Of a stretch of 64,000 nt of DNA, positions 59,588 to 64,000 are shown one piece after another. The stretch is from Streptomyces seoulensis (lineage in GTDB: Bacteria > Actinomycetota > Actinomycetes > Streptomycetales > Streptomycetaceae). Both the position numbers and the translations under genes were made by a program. How positions within the stretch are numbered: the stretch's first letter is position 1; the number at the start of each line of letters is the position of its first letter. Below the pieces are notes generated by a model. The model was given only the letters and a program-made list of their open reading frames with translations. It had not been told where the DNA came from and did no database searches. The stretch spans positions 2,138,853 to 2,202,852 of the forward strand of contig CP054936.1 in assembly GCA_013364255.1 (NCBI GenBank). The letters are read 5' to 3'.

Positions 59588-59940
59588 CCAGCGACAACGA
59601 CAACGGCATCGACCCCGAGGCGCCGCCGAGCGGCGCCGGCTGCGTGGAGTGCGACGCGTCCGGCGGCTGGTGGTTCCACCTGCGGCGCTGCGCCGCCTGC
59701 GGCCACGTCGGCTGCTGCGACGACTCTCCCGCCCGGCACGCCAGCGCCCACTACCGGGACACCGGGCATCCGCTGATCCGCAGCTACGAGCCGGGCGAGG
59801 AGTGGTTCTGGAACTTCGCCACCGGCGAGCTGTTCGTCTCCGGCCCCGAGCTGGCGCCGCCGGCCGCCCATCCGGCCGACCAGCCGGTGCCTGGCCCGGC
59901 GGGCCGGGTCCCGCCGGACTGGGCGGACACCCTGCGCTGA
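59584..59940 (+). CDS. UBP-type zinc finger protein
   Basis: 118 residues from ATG 59584, overlapping the kinase stop by 4 bp (ATGA). Metal ligands Cys20, Cys23, Cys36, Cys39, Cys44, His52, His56 and His62 follow the ZnF-UBP spacing C-x2-C, C-x2-C-x4-C-x7-H-x3-H-x5-H. After them come EEWFWNFATGELF and a Pro-rich tail. In eukaryotes this finger binds the free C-terminus of ubiquitin; its partner in bacteria is not known to me. As the last gene of the kinase/oxidoreductase operon it may link the pair to a target protein. Confidence 0.93.
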   Translation: MTSDNDNGIDPEAPPSGAGCVECDASGGWWFHLRRCAACGHVGCCDDSPARHASAHYRDTGHPLIRSYEPGEEWFWNFATGELFVSGPELAPPAAHPADQPVPGPAGRVPPDWADTLR

Positions 59941-60003
59941 CGGCCGGCGGTCCGGCCGGTACGCACGGCGGCCGGACCGGACCGCACAGGACCGGACATG
60001 AGA

Positions 60004-60027
60004 ATGCCCCGCCCGAAGGCGGGGCAT
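60004..60027. terminator. terminator hairpin between convergent genes
   Basis: ATGCCCCGCC, loop CGAA and GGCGGGGCAT form a perfect 10-bp stem with a stable tetraloop, between the zinc finger gene and the convergent M4 peptidase. Confidence 0.75.
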
Positions 60028-60066
60028 CCCCGTGTCACCTCCCGTGTCACCGGGTCCGGCGAGCCG

Positions 60067-61857
60067 TCAGTTACGGGCGGCCGGGGTGTTGGCGGCGGTG
60101 ACGTTGACCGCGCCCCAGGCCTGGTCCACCGTCTTGTACTCGGTGCTGCCCGCGCCGTAGAGGTCCTTGGCCGCCTGCAACGTCGCGACCCGCGCGTCGT
60201 GGAAGTCGGTCGAGGAGACCATGTAGCGGGTCAGCGCCCGGTAGAAGACGGCGGTGGCCTTGGTGCGGCCGATGCCCTTCACCGTCACGTTGTGGTACGT
60301 CGGCGAGTCGTAGGCCACGCCGCCGATCGTCTTCTTGCCGCTGCCCTCGGCGAGCAGGTAGTACGCGTGCGAGGAGACGCCGGAACCGGCGTGCACCTCG
60401 GTGGAGTACGTGCTCGCCGACCAGTAGTCGATGGTGCCCTCGAGCTTGTCGAGCGAGGGGTGGTCGAGCCGGCGCAGGAACTTCTGCGCCAGGCCGAGCT
60501 TCTCGCCGATGAGGTAGTTCGGGGGGTTCTTGGCGTTGTTGGCGAAGAACTCGACGTTGGAGCCGAAGATGTCGGCCAGCGACTCGTTGAGCGATCCCGG
60601 CTCGCCGTACTGGTTGCCCCAGGCGTCCACGAAGGTGGGCTCCAGCTTGGCGGTGGCGTCCACGACGCCGTGGGTCAGCTCGTGCCCGGTGACGTCGAGC
60701 GCCACCAGCGGCTTCTTGAACTGCTGCCCGTCGCCGTCGCCGTACAGCATGCAGCCGCACGTGGAGTCCCAGAACGCGTTGGCGATCTTGTTGCCGAAGT
60801 GGACCATGGCCTGGGCGCCCTTGGAGTTGTCCTCGATGCCCTTGCGCCCGAAGGTCTTGCCGTAGAAGTCCAGCGTCTTGGTGACGCCGTACTGCGCGTC
60901 CACGGCGGCGCTGACGCGACTGGAGGTCGCGCCGTTGCCCCAGGCGTTGCCGCTGCTGGTGATCTTCTTGCCGCCCGCGAAGTTCTCCAGCTCGGCGCCC
61001 TGGGCGTCCCGGGTCTCGGTGCCGTACCGCGTGGGGTCCTTGAGGACGTACGTGGTTCTGGCCGTCTGGGTCGTGGTCAGCGGCACCGAGCCCACGAAGA
61101 GCGACGAGCCGGTGCCCGTGACCGTCTTCGGGAAGGTGTTGGCCACGGCCGTGCCGGAGCCGAAGGAGCCGGCCGGCGGCTTGTTGTACGTCGCCGGGTC
61201 GATGACCTGCCCGTCGCCGTGCAGCACGGAGAGCAGGTGCGGCGAGAGGAACTCGTCGCTGTCGGGGGTGTTGCTGCGCACCTCGCCGGTGACCGCGTCG
61301 ACCACGACGGTCCGGGAGCCGGTGGACTCCGAGGTGGCGGCCCCGTCGACCCGCACCTGGTAGGCGAGGGCCGAGCCGCCGTCGCGGGCGTCCACGACGA
61401 GCTGGGCGGCGCCCGCCGTGCCCTGGGCGGCGGCGGCGGCCTTGGCCGCGGCCTGGGCGGCCGTCAGCTTCGGCGCGGTGGTCGCGGGCTTGACGGTGTG
61501 GTCGGCGCTCCGGGTGACACCGGTGTACGCCAGCGACCGGCTCAGGTGGACGACGAGGTCGCCGCCGAGCACGGGCATGCCCTGGTGGGTGCGGACGAAC
61601 CGGACGTGCCGGGCGCCCTCGGGGTCGAGCATGACGTCCTCGGGACGCAGTTCGTCCCCCTGCGTGACGCCGGTCGCCGACGCGTGGGCGAAGGCGGCGG
61701 CGCGGGCGGCGGTGACCACCAGGGCGGTGGAGCCGGCGGACGACGCGGTGCGGTTCGGCCCCGCTGCGGGGGCGGCCAGCGCCTGGCCGGCCAGACACGT
61801 GACGGCCGTCGTCGCGACGACGGCGACCGCCACGCTGCGTATGTGGGGTCTGTGCAC
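60067..61857 (-). CDS. secreted M4-family (thermolysin-like) metallopeptidase
   Basis: 596 residues from GTG 61857. A signal peptide (residues 1-28, VAVAVVATTAVTCLAGQALA) and a long propeptide with FTP/PepSY-like parts precede the catalytic domain. The zinc site is His392-Glu393-His396 (HELTHGVVD) with Glu425 (GSLNESLADIFG). The stretch between HELTH and the third ligand is about nine residues longer than in thermolysin. The catalytic His region reads AGSGVSSHAYYLLAEG, and the C-terminal domain ends with DQAWGAVNVTA. It is exported and self-processed. Confidence 0.93.
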   Translation of the reverse strand: MHRPHIRSVAVAVVATTAVTCLAGQALAAPAAGPNRTASSAGSTALVVTAARAAAFAHASATGVTQGDELRPEDVMLDPEGARHVRFVRTHQGMPVLGGDLVVHLSRSLAYTGVTRSADHTVKPATTAPKLTAAQAAAKAAAAAQGTAGAAQLVVDARDGGSALAYQVRVDGAATSESTGSRTVVVDAVTGEVRSNTPDSDEFLSPHLLSVLHGDGQVIDPATYNKPPAGSFGSGTAVANTFPKTVTGTGSSLFVGSVPLTTTQTARTTYVLKDPTRYGTETRDAQGAELENFAGGKKITSSGNAWGNGATSSRVSAAVDAQYGVTKTLDFYGKTFGRKGIEDNSKGAQAMVHFGNKIANAFWDSTCGCMLYGDGDGQQFKKPLVALDVTGHELTHGVVDATAKLEPTFVDAWGNQYGEPGSLNESLADIFGSNVEFFANNAKNPPNYLIGEKLGLAQKFLRRLDHPSLDKLEGTIDYWSASTYSTEVHAGSGVSSHAYYLLAEGSGKKTIGGVAYDSPTYHNVTVKGIGRTKATAVFYRALTRYMVSSTDFHDARVATLQAAKDLYGAGSTEYKTVDQAWGAVNVTAANTPAARN

Positions 61858-63492
<1,635 letters not shown>

Positions 63493-63530
63493 TCTTGGCG
63501 GAAGGAGTCCTTCCGGGCCAGGATGCCCGG

Positions 63531-64000
63531 ATGAAGGGTGATCTTTTCTCCAGTGAGCACGTGGTACGGCCCGCGACCGCGCCGGGCATGTACGTCGAGA
63601 ACGCCAAGTGCGTGAAGTACGCGGTGGACGGCGAGATGCTCGCCCGCCAGGGCGCGATGGTGGCCTTCCGCGGCGACCTGAGGTTCGAACGCAAGGGACA
63701 GGGCGTGGGCGGCATGCTCAAGCGCGCGGTCACCGGCGAGGGGCTCCCCCTCATGGTGGTGCGCGGGCGGGGCGAGGCCTGGTTCGCGCACGAGGCGCAG
63801 AACGTCTTCGTCGTCGAGATCGGCGCGGGCGACGAGTTCACCGTCAACGGGCGCAACGTCCTGTGCTTCGACGCCTCGCTCGCGTACGAGATCAAGACGG
63901 TGAAGGGCTCGGGCATAGCGGGCGGCGGACTGTTCAACAGCGTGTTCACCGGACAGGGCCGGCTCGGCCTGGTGTGCGAGGGCAACCCGCTCGTCATACC
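63531..64000 (+). CDS. AIM24-family protein, C-terminus cut by window edge
   Basis: About 156 residues are visible from ATG 63531. The start MKGDLFSSEHVV and the beta-rich pattern (CVKYAVDGEMLARQGAMVAFRG, then GEAWFAHEAQNVFVVEIGAGDEF and NSVFTGQGRLGLVCEGNP) match the AIM24/TIGR00266-like family, known from mitochondria and bacteria but with no defined bacterial role. The ribosome site is weak. Confidence 0.85.
   Translation, partial: MKGDLFSSEHVVRPATAPGMYVENAKCVKYAVDGEMLARQGAMVAFRGDLRFERKGQGVGGMLKRAVTGEGLPLMVVRGRGEAWFAHEAQNVFVVEIGAGDEFTVNGRNVLCFDASLAYEIKTVKGSGIAGGGLFNSVFTGQGRLGLVCEGNPLVI

Overview
The window is very GC-rich actinobacterial chromosome and most likely comes from Streptomyces. 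The reasons are strong G/C third-position bias, many GTG starts, GGAGG-type ribosome sites, a GlgE-type glucan pathway, a WhiB-like regulator, DUF5133 proteins, and several partner-switching proteins with SigB/F-type sigma factors. All coordinates, translations and motif positions were worked out by eye. No searches were run.

Layout. (1) 1-3.6 kb: the N-terminal part of a PAS/GAF regulator (cut by the left edge), a DoxX-like protein, a small ATP-dependent DNA ligase and a HemC-type hydroxymethylbilane synthase. (2) 3.7-6.8 kb: an orphan cytosolic protein and a MarR-ABC exporter operon; a perfect palindrome overlaps the translation start of the MarR gene. (3) 7-8.9 kb: a SigB/F-family sigma factor and a two-domain VOC protein. 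(4) 8.9-19.8 kb: an alpha-glucan/trehalose block. glgX is translationally coupled to an anti-sigma-like ATPase on the minus strand; glgE-treS-mak-glgB runs on the plus strand. (5) 20-25.3 kb: a YbdK-type carboxylate-amine ligase, an acyl-CoA synthetase, small membrane proteins, an RsbW-like ATPase and a PRC-barrel protein. (6) 25.7-37 kb: a signalling block with a giant HAMP-repeat hybrid histidine kinase, an ANTAR/PAS/PP2C phosphatase, a stress-type SDR, two STAS proteins and a second PP2C phosphatase. Where an rsbT-like gene would be expected there is only an 18-bp tandem repeat. (7) 37-44.7 kb: an NDH-2-like oxidoreductase, a FUSC-type membrane protein, a DUF1206 gene with its neighbour, a DUF5133 protein, a second SigB/F-type sigma factor and an RsbW-like ATPase. 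(8) 44.9-55.3 kb: a mixed set (PLP decarboxylase, cNMP-domain protein, MFS exporter, Wbl protein, M1 peptidase, flavin dehydrogenase with TetR, AlkB-like dioxygenase, MBL hydrolase). (9) 55.3-60 kb: a universal stress protein and, next to it on the other strand, a tightly coupled trio (receiver-flavin oxidoreductase, cNMP-histidine kinase, UBP-type zinc finger). (10) 60-64 kb: secreted M4 peptidase, secreted serine hydrolase and a partial AIM24 protein.

How the genes may work together. TreS, Mak, GlgE, GlgB and GlgX make a complete route between trehalose/maltose, maltose-1-phosphate and branched alpha-glucan. Around it sit two sigma factors, three anti-sigma-like ATPases, two STAS proteins, three PP2C-type regulators or phosphatases and the hybrid kinase, which suggests an osmotic/general-stress island. 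Two links support that reading: the ATPase gene coupled to glgX, and a 34-nt element shared by the leaders of the two sigma genes at almost the same distance from the start codon. The strongest candidate for an undescribed system is the 56.4-59.9 kb trio, whose three genes overlap stop to start and combine phosphorelay, flavin redox and a ubiquitin-hydrolase-type zinc finger.
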